Positions 46,475 through 58,295 of a DNA stretch of 64,000 bases are shown here, piece by piece. Position numbers and translations under genes: made by a program. This stretch comes from Powellomyces hirtus (Eukaryota; Chytridiomycota; Chytridiomycetes; Spizellomycetales; Powellomycetaceae), in NCBI GenBank assembly GCA_025526995.1, contig JAHLKG010000002.1, positions 558,001 to 622,000 on the forward strand, in the 5' to 3' direction. Position 1 is the first letter of the stretch. Every line of letters starts with the position of its first letter. The notes beneath the pieces are model-generated. The model saw only the letters and a program-made list of their open reading frames with translations, was not told the DNA's origin and ran no database searches.

Positions 46475-47728
46475 CCCATGTAGAAACACACACACACACA
46501 CACACACTGTGCTCGCGCGTATAGCTGACATTTTGTACATATATATACAACATGGGCCCCCACCGCGGTTACGCAAATTGTGAAAAGCGGGAACTTTTGA
46601 ATCAAGTGCGTGGGATTGGATCACGCCAAGATGTGTGTGTGTGTGTGTGTGTGTGCCCTTTCATTTGACTATGGACTACTTGTACTCACTCCTCAGGAAC
46701 GGTTGCGACACATGTTCCAAGCGTGCTTCATCAAACTCTGCGTAGCTAGCGAATGTGTAAAACGCGTGCGGTCTCGCGGTGACTTTTTTTTTTTTTTTTT
46801 TTTTCTGAACGCGATGGGTAGGTACTATGCATGTTTTTTCCACCAAAAAAAAAAAAAAAAAAAAAAAACAACAAAAACGAAATCAAAACAAAAAAAAAAA
46901 CAACATCACAGCGGTCTCGTCAAAACCGGAGAATTCGGGGTGGTAGTACGGTACAGCAGTACGGGTGCGCAACTCCATATCCATATCCATGTCCCTGGCT
47001 ATACAGTACTACCACACAGCCTGTCTGGTACCCGCCGTCATTCCTTCTACGCCAGGGTTCTCGTGCACGGTCGATGGGCGCAAACGAGGGTGTTTGAACG
47101 CGGTGGGTGTGCAGTAGCTGGAGATGTGGAAGCGGATGTGGAAGCGTACAGCAATCCTGTAGCCTCGAGGGAAATATATCCGATTTGAGCAATGAGTTCA
47201 AGGCTGTTGCACATCTCTTGTCTTGTTTTACATAGGAAGCAGTGCCTCCCGAACCACGATTTAAGCAGTCTTCGGGGTCACACGAGACCTACTTCTCTTT
47301 TAGGACGGAAGGGCCAATGGGCCAAAGGTACATCCCAAGCTGCATAACTGCGTTTCATCTCAATGCAGGAACTCAGAGTGGCCGTCCTGAGCTCACGATT
47401 TACTTGTCTGCAGTAGCTGTGTTAGCTAGCTTTCCCTGTTCCTATCAGGTAGGTCCATATTGAGTAGTCGGTGGGTTGGGAAGAGCCGATTTCCTCGGGT
47501 TGTATAGGTAGAGACCGTTTGACTGGCCAACTGCCAATGATCAGATGTATTGTTACTTTACGTGAATAATATGCCGCCGTATGGATGATCTACATACACT
47601 ACGGATAGATATTGGGGATAGTGTAACCTATAATGCGACTTGTAGAGTCGATGGAAAGCCACCAGATTGCCAATGCCTCCGAATCATTTTGTACAACAGA
47701 TCGAACGCCTCGTTCCTTTCTCTTCTTA
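46475..47728. repeat. Intergenic region with simple repeats, NTE1 / lipase
   Basis: 1.25 kb between convergent genes without a supported gene. Simple sequence: (CA)n at about 46487-46507, (TG)n at about 46631-46652, a T-run at about 46784-46804 and an A-run at about 46843-46867. The A- and T-runs are complementary and about 40 bp apart, so a hairpin is possible. Confidence 0.6.
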
Positions 47729-49662
47729 TCAAATCCTGGCCTTCACAGCAGACGATATCTTCCGGAAAGCAGTCTGCACCGGAACAACCGCCACCCTGGT
47801 AAGAGGGACGAAAATGTGTTGAGTCTCGCCATTTATATAGTGATGCGTGTGGTCTGGTGATCATACCTAGCAAACCAAGGTGTGGTGGCCAAGCATAGGC
47901 CGATCCTGATGGGCATGGCGGCCTTGACAACTGCATAGCTTGTCGCCATATGCAGCATAGCCTTGCTGTCCTGCTTCATCTCTTCAAATCCAAAGTACTT
48001 CAACATGTAGCTCATCCGTTTATTCCCCTCTGCCAGCACGTCCTCTGGAAACGGGATTGGAATGTTGCTGTTGGAGAGCAGGAGATAGACGAGTGGCAGC
48101 GGTACTATAGCGGTCAGTTCATGCAGAATAGCGAACGAGACAAGGTGTGATGCCGGATGGGACTTGAAATTCGATGCATATTTCCGCCACCCTTTGACAG
48201 CGGGAGATCCCGACGCGTTCGCCTCAGTACTGGAGAGTTGAGAAGTCCGCCGACACAGTGAGTTGGGTAAGCGATATGAGCGGGCAGTTGCAAGAGAATG
48301 CCGTACCACTCTGGGTACCAGGAGAAGAGACATTTTTTCAGACGATGAATCCAAATCCAGCGCACAACCCTGCAGCTCGTCCTTCAAAAACTGCATGTGC
48401 CACGCATGGTACAACTCGAGGCTCTTTGCCGGGTCGGCTGTTCCGCGGAGCTTGATTCTCAGCATGAGGCCGGGGAAGAGGACGGGGAAGTCCGACACGT
48501 CCTGATGAGCTGTGCCTTTCAGCACGCCGAACCGGGACGTGGCGGCGCATTCGCGGTGGGAGAAGAAGGAGCGGAGCGGGTCGAGATTGGCTTTCCATTG
48601 GAAGCTCTCGGATTGGATGGAAATGAATGGGGTGGAGACCGGAAGAGAGCCGTCGACCGCGTGCATCCACGGGTCGAGCGCGATGCCCGCTTTGAACTTC
48701 ATTCCGTTTTTGTCTTGCATCGCTGTGAGGGCTGACGCGGCACCAAACGAGTGGCCCGCGACAACGGCGTTGTCGAAATCCAATCTGCCACGCAGAGAGG
48801 ATTGGATGTCCGGGGACTCGCGGGTAGCCATTAGATTCTTGATGTCGGCACCGTCGTTAAGATCCCGGAGCAATTGGACGACTTCCTGCACTTCAACTGC
48901 TTTGAGAGCTAGTTGGCCGCGACGGAGTTCCAGCAGGTACGAGTCGACAGACTGGCCGGGCTTTAGGTGTTTCTCGTCCGGGACCTTGTACGGGATTTTG
49001 TCGGAATGGTTGTTGAGGGCGGACACGGCAGCGGACCCGTCGCGGTGCTCGATCGCGGCAACAACAAAACCTTGCGAGGCGAGGTTGCCACAGAACGTGG
49101 AGTAGGTGGTGCGCATGCCTCCCAAGCCGTGAGAGAACACGATCGGTGGTACTTTGGGGGGGAGCGGGGGCAAATGCGGCTGCTGATCATCCGACACAGA
49201 TCCAGCGGGGTGAAGACTTGCGTTCAAGAATCCTGGCGTCTTTATCCCTGCCAACGCAGGGTAAAACAACCCCATGGACACGACACTGGGCATCTTTGAG
49301 AAATTGCCATATCCCAGTGCGTAGAACATGCCTTTTGGCAGCCAGTGTGCGCGCGATCGTTTTCGGGCTTCTGAAACGGTTGTTGGATAGTATAGCCTGA
49401 CGAGCACGCCTTTGGCACCCGTTTCGGCGTTGGCGGGTGTTTCAATATCGTGTACCCCGACGGGATACGGGCCGAGGTAGTCGGGCAGAGTGGGGAGGAA
49501 ATTCCGCGAGAACCAGCCTTTGCTTTGTGCAATACCGGAGAGCGATATGGCAGGTGGTGCGCCGGAGCCAGTTGGATTGCCGGACCGGCTGCTGACAGAA
49601 ATTCCCAAGTCGTCGAGGGACGAAACGGAGGAGGACGTGGACGGTGGTGGGTGGGCGGACAT
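47729..49662 (-). CDS. PAF-acetylhydrolase-like lipase fused in frame to a mitochondrial-type membrane domain
   Basis: 620 aa; exons 49662-47867 and 47795-47729, in phase. Residues about 45-430 form a platelet-activating-factor acetylhydrolase-like serine hydrolase: PDYLGPYPVGVHDIE, VLVRLYYPT, PIVFSHGLGGMRTTYS (oxyanion loop), FVVAAIEHRDGSA, nucleophile VAGHSFGAAS, Asp in AGIALDPWMHAVD and His in GTAHQDVSDFP; the triad is complete. After LDLDSSSEK the same open frame reads MSLLLVPRVVRHSLATARSY, which looks like a mitochondrial presequence, then SHLVSFAILHELTAIVPLPL, KRMSYMLKYFGFEEM and MLHMATSYAVVKAAMPIRIG, which I recall from a fungal mitochondrial membrane family (yeast Mrx11/YPL041C-like). 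No stop separates the parts. It may be a true fusion or two products made from one locus by internal initiation at about 48340. Confidence 0.78.
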
Positions 49663-49915
49663 GCTATGAGTTGTGAATGGGCTTACGCTTTGTTTGAGTC
49701 AGATGTAATATTCTATGTACTTTTTGTCCAGAGCTGAGCAGTGAAGTAAGGTTCGTTTGAGGGAGACAAACATAAAAAGCTCACGCCCCGACATAAGAAC
49801 CACGACGACGACGACGACATCGTCGTCCTCACACTTCGTTGATGACGAACGCGTCGGACCGCTTATTTTACCGCAGTCTCCGCCGCGCGGAGTTTCGGCC
49901 ACCCTAGAATTTATA

Positions 49916-49937
49916 TTAGGGTTAGGGTTAACCCTAA
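49916..49937. promoter_or_regulatory. Telomere-like palindrome in divergent promoter
   Basis: Two TTAGGG units followed by TTAACCCTAA form an inverted pair of fungal-type telomere repeats between the divergent lipase and PPIL1 genes, about 125-145 bp upstream of PPIL1. Telobox-type motifs bind Tbf1/Rap1-class factors in other fungi (recalled). A G-run of about 13 follows at 49948-49961. Confidence 0.5.
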
Positions 49938-50060
49938 GCTAGTCCTAGGGGGGGGGGGGGGTCCGTTAACTTTTGGCCAAGGACTGCACATATACATGTA
50001 CAGTAGCCGATTGGATGTCATTTCCCACTCAAACGACTTTACATCCCATCTGCACAGTAC

Positions 50061-51011
50061 ATGAGTCCTGCTACCATGTCCTCCGACAACAGATCCGTGG
50101 TGCTTGAAACCACCGCCGGCGCCATCACGATTGAGCTGTACTGGAATCATGCGCCGCGGACATGCGAGAACTTTTACCAGCTGGTGTGTGATGTAATACA
50201 ATGGGGGCGACGTGGACGTGAGCGCTAACCAACAAATGTGTTTCGCTTTGCGGTGGTGTGAGTAGGCAAAGCGTGGCTACTACAACAATGTCAAGGTAAA
50301 GAACCAGGGGGTCGTGGTAGCTCTTTTGGGGAGTTTGGACTACCTTGGGCTAATTCAGCTGTTTTTTCCAACATGTAGTTCCACCGAATCATTCCGGTAC
50401 GTTCTTCTCCGCAACAGCTCTAAATCCCCGGAGCACTCTGCAAAACCAGGAGCGTCGTGGTGGGCTCAACCTGTTTATTCACATTTGGGCATTTTGTGAA
50501 GGATTTCATGATACAAGGCGGCGACCCGACTGGCACGGGGCGAGGCGGTACGAGCATTTACGGGTGAGCGGGGCTGACTGGTTGAGTTGCGGAGGATGCA
50601 TGAGTAGGAGGTGACGGGGTCTGAAGAGTATGTTGGCTTTGCTGCGGAATCACTAATATCGTTGCTGTGACGACCCTTATCAGGGAAAAGTTCCCAGATG
50701 AGATCCACCCGGAGCTCAAACACACCGGAGCCGGGATCCTATCCATGGCCAACAGGTATGGGTGACCACCAGTGTTCAATCTACAGAAGATAAAACCCTC
50801 ACACTCCCTCTCTCTCATTCCCAGCGGACCCAACACCAACGGCTCCCAATTTTTCATCACGCTCGCTCCAACGCCATGGCTCGATGGCAAACACACCATT
50901 TTTGGCCGCGTCAGCGCTGGAATGACGGTCGTCAAGCGGATTGGACTCGTGCCCACGGATGCGGCGGATCGGCCGAAAGATGACATTGTGATTTTGAGAA
51001 CGCAGACCTGA
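50061..51011 (+). CDS. PPIL1: Spliceosomal cyclophilin PPIL1-type peptidyl-prolyl isomerase
   Basis: Single-domain cyclophilin (about 163 aa); the PPIL1 type associates with the Prp19/SKIP part of the spliceosome. Exons: 50061-50183, 50266-50295, 50379-50396 (18 nt), 50502-50563, 50684-50755, 50825-51011, in phase. Seen: [42 protein letters not shown] (catalytic Arg), [73 protein letters not shown] and [19 protein letters not shown]. All active-site residues are present. The sequence around [10 protein letters not shown] and the length fit PPIL1. A second in-frame ATG at 50076 could also be the start. Convergent with THR4, with only 145 bp between stop codons. Confidence 0.94.
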
Positions 51012-51156
51012 GATGACTGAAAGAGAAAGATACCGCCACCGTGGTGCGCCATTTACCCACGAGCCGGGCACGCGGTTGGTTTGGGCAAACACGATCCAGT
51101 GTGCCAGGAAAACAAAGAAGAGAGCCATCTTGATTTGCAACAGATTCAGATTGTGT

Positions 51157-52893
51157 CTATTTTGATGATGAGAATTTGAATCCAACAGTCTGCTCGACAA
51201 CATGCTGGACCTTCTTCAGGCCAACATGTTTGTCGCCTCCATCCGTGGATACCTCCACAACGCGTTTCGGAAGTCCCGCAAGGGCAACGAGCTGCGACGG
51301 CGCAATGTCTGCATATGTCACCGGTTTGAAGCCTGTAGGGTGGTTGCTCTGGGGCTGGTGTGGCAGGACGTTATTGATGGCGTCCAGGACGGCGTCCGGG
51401 AACTTGCCGGGACTCGCTGTAGAGAGGCAAATTGTGTAGGTTGGGCTTGTGGTCGGGGTCCCAGTAAGAATCACTTGCTCGGCAGCAACCACACCGACTG
51501 CTGTGTGCGGGTCAAGAACATAGTGTGGTGATGGGTAGGAGGTGAATTGGTGGTGGTAGTATCGATGTATCGCATCTGCAGTGAGTTTGTCCGACGTGCA
51601 AAAGGAGGTGAAGAGTTCTTTGCCACGAGCCAGGACATCGTCCGGAACAGTGAAGCCACCTTTCTCTTTCAATTGATTCATCCACAGAGCAATGCTCTCG
51701 CTCGCCTTCCGTGCCTTCGCGTCTTCGGCGTCCGGGGTAGCAGCGGTAGGTCCGCTCGACCGACCGTCCCCGCGGACAAGGTACCAGACCAAACGTTCGA
51801 AGTTGGAGCTGACAAGGATGTCCATGGCGGGGGAAAGGGTCATCTTGACCTGTTCGTCCCCAGTGGGCGTCTTTTTCTTCTCATACCGACCCGTTTGGAA
51901 AAAGCGATGCAAAATATCGTTTTCGTTAGTGGCAATGATGAAGCGATCGATGGGAAGACCCATCCGAACGGCGTAGTAACCAGCCAGCACATCGCCAAAG
52001 TTTCCAGTTGGGACGCTGTACTGCACTCTCGCCCCACTCTTCTCGAGGGAGCCAACGCGTTTCTGGACAGCAAAGTACGAATAGAAGTAGTACGATGTCT
52101 GCGCCAAGATGCGAGCCCAATTGATCGAGTTCACAGCCGCCAGGTGGAAGCGTCGGCGGAACGGATCATCTGAGAAGGAGGCTTTGACTATATCTTGACA
52201 GTCATCGAAGGTTCCTTCCACAGCAATGTTGTGCACATTCGGGTCGAGAACGCTAGTCATCTGTTGTTCCTGAACAGATGATATGCGTCCCTTCGGGTGC
52301 AAGATGAATACGTCAACATTCTTCTTGCCGCGCAAGCCGTAGATTGCTGCACCGCCAGTATCTCCGCTTGTCGCTCCAAGCACCGTGATACCGTATGCTT
52401 CAGAATCAGCCGGGCGGTTCTGGTTCTTCCGTTGGAGAAAGTACTCAAATAGGTTTCCGAGGACCTGCAGTGCTACGTCCTTGAACGCAAACGTTGGACC
52501 GTGGAATAGTTCCAGGACAAACAAGTTGTCCAAGGCTGGGTTGTTTTGCTCGGTAGTAACGTTGGGCAACTTTTCCAGCGGTGTCACTTCCGGGGTGGAG
52601 AAGGTCGCAAACGATCTGGCAACGATATCTGCGAGGTGTGCGTCTGGAATCTCGTCCTGAGCAATGAACTTGCGGAATATGTTCGTTGCGATCTCTGGAT
52701 AAGACAAGGTTGCCCATGATTGTATTTCCGCGGGGTTCAGTTCCGGGATGGAGTGTGGAATGTACAGGCCTCCATCTGTTGCAAGACCCTCAAATACAGC
52801 TTCCTCAAATGAGAGGCCAGTCGATTTGCCTCGTGTCGAACGATACTTCATGGCAGGAGCGGAGACGAGCGAGCGAGGGACAGACAGATACAA
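51157..52893 (-). CDS. THR4: Threonine synthase
   Basis: PLP enzyme converting O-phosphohomoserine to threonine, last step of threonine synthesis. Single exon, 578 aa. Seen: MKYRSTRGKSTGLSFEEAVF, EGLATDGGLYIPHSIPELN, PLP lysine in FHGPTFAFKDVALQ (about residue 137), phosphate-binding VLGATSGDTGGAAI, DVFILHPKGRISSVQEQQMT, FDDCQDIVKASF, NSINWARILAQTSYYFYSYF, VPTGNFGDVLAGYYAVRMG, and VSSNFERLVWYLV. The yeast enzyme is about 514 aa (recalled); the extra residues here are an N-terminal 14 and loop insertions. Translation may instead begin at the internal ATG near 52851 (MKYRSTRG), where the family normally starts. Absence of introns is notable in this intron-rich window. Confidence 0.97.
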   Translation of the reverse strand: MYLSVPRSLVSAPAMKYRSTRGKSTGLSFEEAVFEGLATDGGLYIPHSIPELNPAEIQSWATLSYPEIATNIFRKFIAQDEIPDAHLADIVARSFATFSTPEVTPLEKLPNVTTEQNNPALDNLFVLELFHGPTFAFKDVALQVLGNLFEYFLQRKNQNRPADSEAYGITVLGATSGDTGGAAIYGLRGKKNVDVFILHPKGRISSVQEQQMTSVLDPNVHNIAVEGTFDDCQDIVKASFSDDPFRRRFHLAAVNSINWARILAQTSYYFYSYFAVQKRVGSLEKSGARVQYSVPTGNFGDVLAGYYAVRMGLPIDRFIIATNENDILHRFFQTGRYEKKKTPTGDEQVKMTLSPAMDILVSSNFERLVWYLVRGDGRSSGPTAATPDAEDAKARKASESIALWMNQLKEKGGFTVPDDVLARGKELFTSFCTSDKLTADAIHRYYHHQFTSYPSPHYVLDPHTAVGVVAAEQVILTGTPTTSPTYTICLSTASPGKFPDAVLDAINNVLPHQPQSNHPTGFKPVTYADIAPSQLVALAGLPKRVVEVSTDGGDKHVGLKKVQHVVEQTVGFKFSSSK

Positions 52894-53776
52894 GGCAAAC
52901 GTTTGAGCTTGAATACCAATACAGTAGCGGGTTCAATAGACCCGTTTCAGCAGTTGCTCCCTTTAATGGTAGAGTCCTGTTGAAATCGTTTTCAGATCCT
53001 ATTCGGAATTCCAGAAGGTGGGCAAGTAAATGATTTCAGGAACGCGCAAAGATCAAGTCACTCGGATCTGATCTGATCAATCAGTAAAATCAATCAGTCC
53101 ATCGCTTGAGTTTAGACTTTTCTTGACATACATGTCGGTCACAGCGCTGTACAAACAAAAAGGTACGACCAGAACTATGTAATATTTTTGGATACTTGTT
53201 GCTGCAAAATGAGCCTTTGGACGAATTGGTATTGAGCGTGTCAACATTCGCCGAGCATCCCAACAAATCAGAAGTGACAAAATATGGGATGAAAATAATA
53301 ACAAAGTCGGGCGATGCAGTGCCCCCGACAAACCATGTTCAGGGCTGGCACTGTTCTCTCGTCAGGGACTTAGCTGCCACTGCTATCACCAAACTGTTTT
53401 TGGAGGAAAATTGTGTCCGCTTGGTGGGAGGCATGCGTCGGCTTCGCTAGGAACGTCTTATTCGGAACAATCCAGACCAGGCAATGGATTTCCGGACTCG
53501 ACTGCATATCCAGGTTCATTTCCTGCGATGGAAATCCTTGATGAAATAATGGCTATCTGCGATCAATGCAGCGATTTACAGTGTTGAGGCTTTGGTTCCG
53601 GTAAAGTGGTCAACTTTCGCGTTTTGTTTGACTAGTGAGATGTGTAGCAGGCGTACGGGTGGAAAAGGTTACCTTGATCTCAACCTGGATTTGTCCTCCC
53701 CGAACAGCGAAAGCATCAAGGAGTTTAGAGTTTACAAAGGTGGAACATCAACTTGCATAGTACTTCTTAGCGCACT
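52894..53776. other. Divergent intergenic region THR4 / ketopantoate reductase
   Basis: About 880 bp holding the THR4 promoter and the start region of the reductase gene. Apart from the small minus-strand frame at 53077-53247 no gene is supported; plus-strand frames at 53196-53450 and 53592-53780 lack motifs. Confidence 0.55.
53077..53247 (-). CDS. Possible 56-aa single-span membrane peptide
   Basis: A 57-codon frame beginning MLTRSIPIRPKAHFAATSIQ has a basic, hydroxylated N-terminus of mitochondrial-presequence style, then one hydrophobic span (KYYIVLVVPFCLYSAVTDMY) and a short tail. It resembles in layout the small accessory subunits of respiratory complexes, but I recognise no family, and an intron at GTATGT after ACCGACAT is possible. 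Weak candidate. Confidence 0.3.
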   Translation of the reverse strand: MLTRSIPIRPKAHFAATSIQKYYIVLVVPFCLYSAVTDMYVKKSLNSSDGLIDFTD

Positions 53777-54907
53777 ATGAGCACAACCAACATCCTTATT
53801 GGTGGGCAACGCTGTCATTTGCATGTCCCGTATCGTCAGTACCCCAACTGACCGGAATGCCGTCAACTAGTCGGAGCAGGGGCCGTAGGAGCCTTCTACG
53901 CCTCCCGCCTCCATCAACCGCAAGCCAAAGTCCTCGTCTCTGTCGTCTGCCGATCAAATTTCGTCGCAGTCACCGCCTCGGGCTTCAGAATGCGCACACG
54001 GGCGTTCGGCGACTACGAGTTCCGCCCCCACGGCGTGTACAAGTCATGCGAGGCAGCGGTGCAAGAAGGCACATATTATGACTATGTTGTGGTCGCGACG
54101 AAAGCTCTACCAGATATTGACGACGAGCCGGCTACCATTGCTCCGGTCGTGGGTCGCGGGACGGTGGTGGTGTTGATACAGAACGGGCTGGGGATTGAAG
54201 AACCGTTTCGTGCGAGGTTCTCAGAGAACGCTATATTGTCAGCTGTCACGGTCATCTCGGCGGCGCAAACAGAGCCGGGTGTGATAGTCCAGCACCGCTG
54301 GACGCGCATCTCGATTGGCGTCTACAAAACCCCCACCGACACTCCATCATCCATTACTGCTGCGGAAGAAGGTACCCGCCGCCTAATCTCCATCTTCCAC
54401 GCTGGTGGGATTGCCGACGCGGAACACTGGGATTCCGACGAACTCCAGCGCGTGCGATGGCACAAAATCGCCATCAACGCCACATTCAACCCCTCCGCCG
54501 TTCTCTCCGGCGGGTGCGGGAACGCCGAAATGCTCAGCGACCCGCTCCTCAAAGCCCACTGCGTAGCGTGCATGGAGGAAGTCTTTGCGGCCGCCCAACG
54601 CATCTTCCCCGATGCGCCCTTCCCGCCACCCCACCTCGCGAGCATTGACGCCATTGTCGCTTCATCCCTCCGCAATACCGCGTCCAAACCCAGCATGCTG
54701 CTAGATTGGGAGGCGGGCCGACCCATGGAGCTGGAAGTAATTTTGGGAAATCCCATCAGAATCGCGAAGCGTCATGGTATTGATATGCCGAGGTTGGCCA
54801 CCATGTATGCCACCTTGCGGAGTATGGCTATCCGGAGAGGTCTCCAGAAACCTCGGGAAGCAAAGCCTTCTGCCAAATCAAGTTCCTCAAAAGAGAGCAG
54901 TTTGTAG
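53777..54907 (+). CDS. PAN5: 2-dehydropantoate 2-reductase (ketopantoate reductase)
   Basis: NADPH-dependent enzyme of pantothenate/CoA synthesis. 345 aa. Exons 53777-53801 and 53871-54907; the splice rebuilds the Rossmann motif NILIVGAGAVGAFYASRL. Then VSVVCRSNFVAVTASGF, YDYVVVATKAL, GTVVVLIQNGLGIEEPFRAR, ILSAVTVISAAQTEPGVI, catalytic Lys/Asn region RVRWHKIAINATFNPSAVLS, SMLLDWEAGRPMELEVILGN, PIRIAKRHGIDMPRLATMYA. These follow the family order. The first exon is only 25 nt. The C-terminus is Ser/Lys-rich and unconserved. No neighbouring pathway gene is seen. Confidence 0.9.
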
Positions 54908-55160
54908 CACATACATATATGACTCAGCATCAGTAGCACAGCAAATAGCAATGTAAAAGCAGCTTTCGAGCAATCAAGGAGGCACCTCATGATAGGCAGA
55001 ACAGTATTATATTTCGTTAGACAAATTGAGGAGAGTAACAAAAATGGGAGGTTTCAGAAAACAGTGAGAAGCGAAAATTAGTGTTCCAAATGACATCAAG
55101 TGGCCCGCCAACTATGATCCTGCGCCAGACCAGCGGGAACGCGCTTAAGGACGTCAGAGG

Positions 55161-57199
<2,039 letters not shown>

Positions 57200-58295
57200 T
57201 ATGGCAGCTGTCAAACGGTGCGTTCCACACGTATATTGTACAAATAGGATGCTGTAGCTCAACCCGGGGTGTGAGATGTGTCCGCGCCGTGTTTGCTACT
57301 CCGTACAAGATACTCAGACAAATATAAGGTAAGGCAAAGGGTTGTCAAATCGGAGACTGGGTATATCAACCCAAGCCCACACTTCAACTTTTGAACTTTT
57401 GACGGCAGCCGGTGGGGTGAAGCGTAATCAGACGATATTTTCCGCACGTGAAAGCGAAAGCGCGCTAATCACACACACAGCAGCCCGCTTGCTTCTAAAA
57501 GCTTGAAAGCCCCACCATCGTAAAATGGATAACTCAAAACGCATGTTGTGTTTGTTAGCTGTGTAATGGCGTTCTGATCTGGCAGCTCAAATCAGGCGAC
57601 GCCCGCGGACAGGCTTTTGGCTTTTTACGCGCGTAATGTGCGCTGAATGCGGGCAGCGTGTTTTCTAATGGCCTGATGCGAGTCGGTGTTTGCTGCGCAA
57701 TTCCTCGCGTTCTCCGCATAATATCGATACTTTGCGCAAATACTGACAGTGGAAGGCTCGTACCTACCCGTCGGGGGTTTCGCAAGTTATGAGTACCGTA
57801 AGTGTACAGCCCAGCAGCCCATTGCCACCATGTGTTGTCAATGTGACCGCTTTTGTGCAAACAGAGAAAAACCCCTGCGTGAGAGGAAAGTAATCTGCAC
57901 AAATCCACAACATCACCGTGTATCATGCCAGAGGAAACAGCTCTTTTTCTTCAGCGAGTTTTGTTTGGAAGTCTAAAGGCAATGGTGTCCTCTTCCATGA
58001 TAGATCTGGGAGAAGGTGCACTCCCATTCAGCCGTTACATTGGGATGTACAATATGGTACTCGGGAGATGCATTTCCCATCACGCCTTCACAGCGTGACA
58101 TTGAGGCGATCATATTCGGAGAATAAGCGGGCCTTGAAGCCCGAAGAGTTATTCTTGTTCCACCATTAGAAGCGTGCTTCATATGCTGATATACCTACCC
58201 TACTGGGGTCATGCGATGCTCCCAATTCCATTAATTTGTTCTTCTAAATCCCATCCATAATCCCGCTAGAAAGAGCTAAACCACTACTATGTAAG
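57200..58295. other. Intergenic region ERG1 promoter / glycosyltransferase 3' side
   Basis: About 1.1 kb. It holds the ERG1 promoter and the 3' flank of the GT92-like gene. Translated frames lack motifs. No TATA-like element near the ERG1 start and no RNA gene is recognised. Confidence 0.6.

Noticed and set aside
46784..46867. T-run and A-run 40 bp apart as a possible retroposon tail or terminal inverted repeat
   Set aside because: No coding remnant, target-site duplication or element body is visible; simple-sequence tracts are common in this window's intergenic DNA.
53592..53780. 62-codon plus-strand frame upstream of the ketopantoate reductase
   Set aside because: No motif, and it runs into the first exon of the reductase in a different frame; treated as chance.
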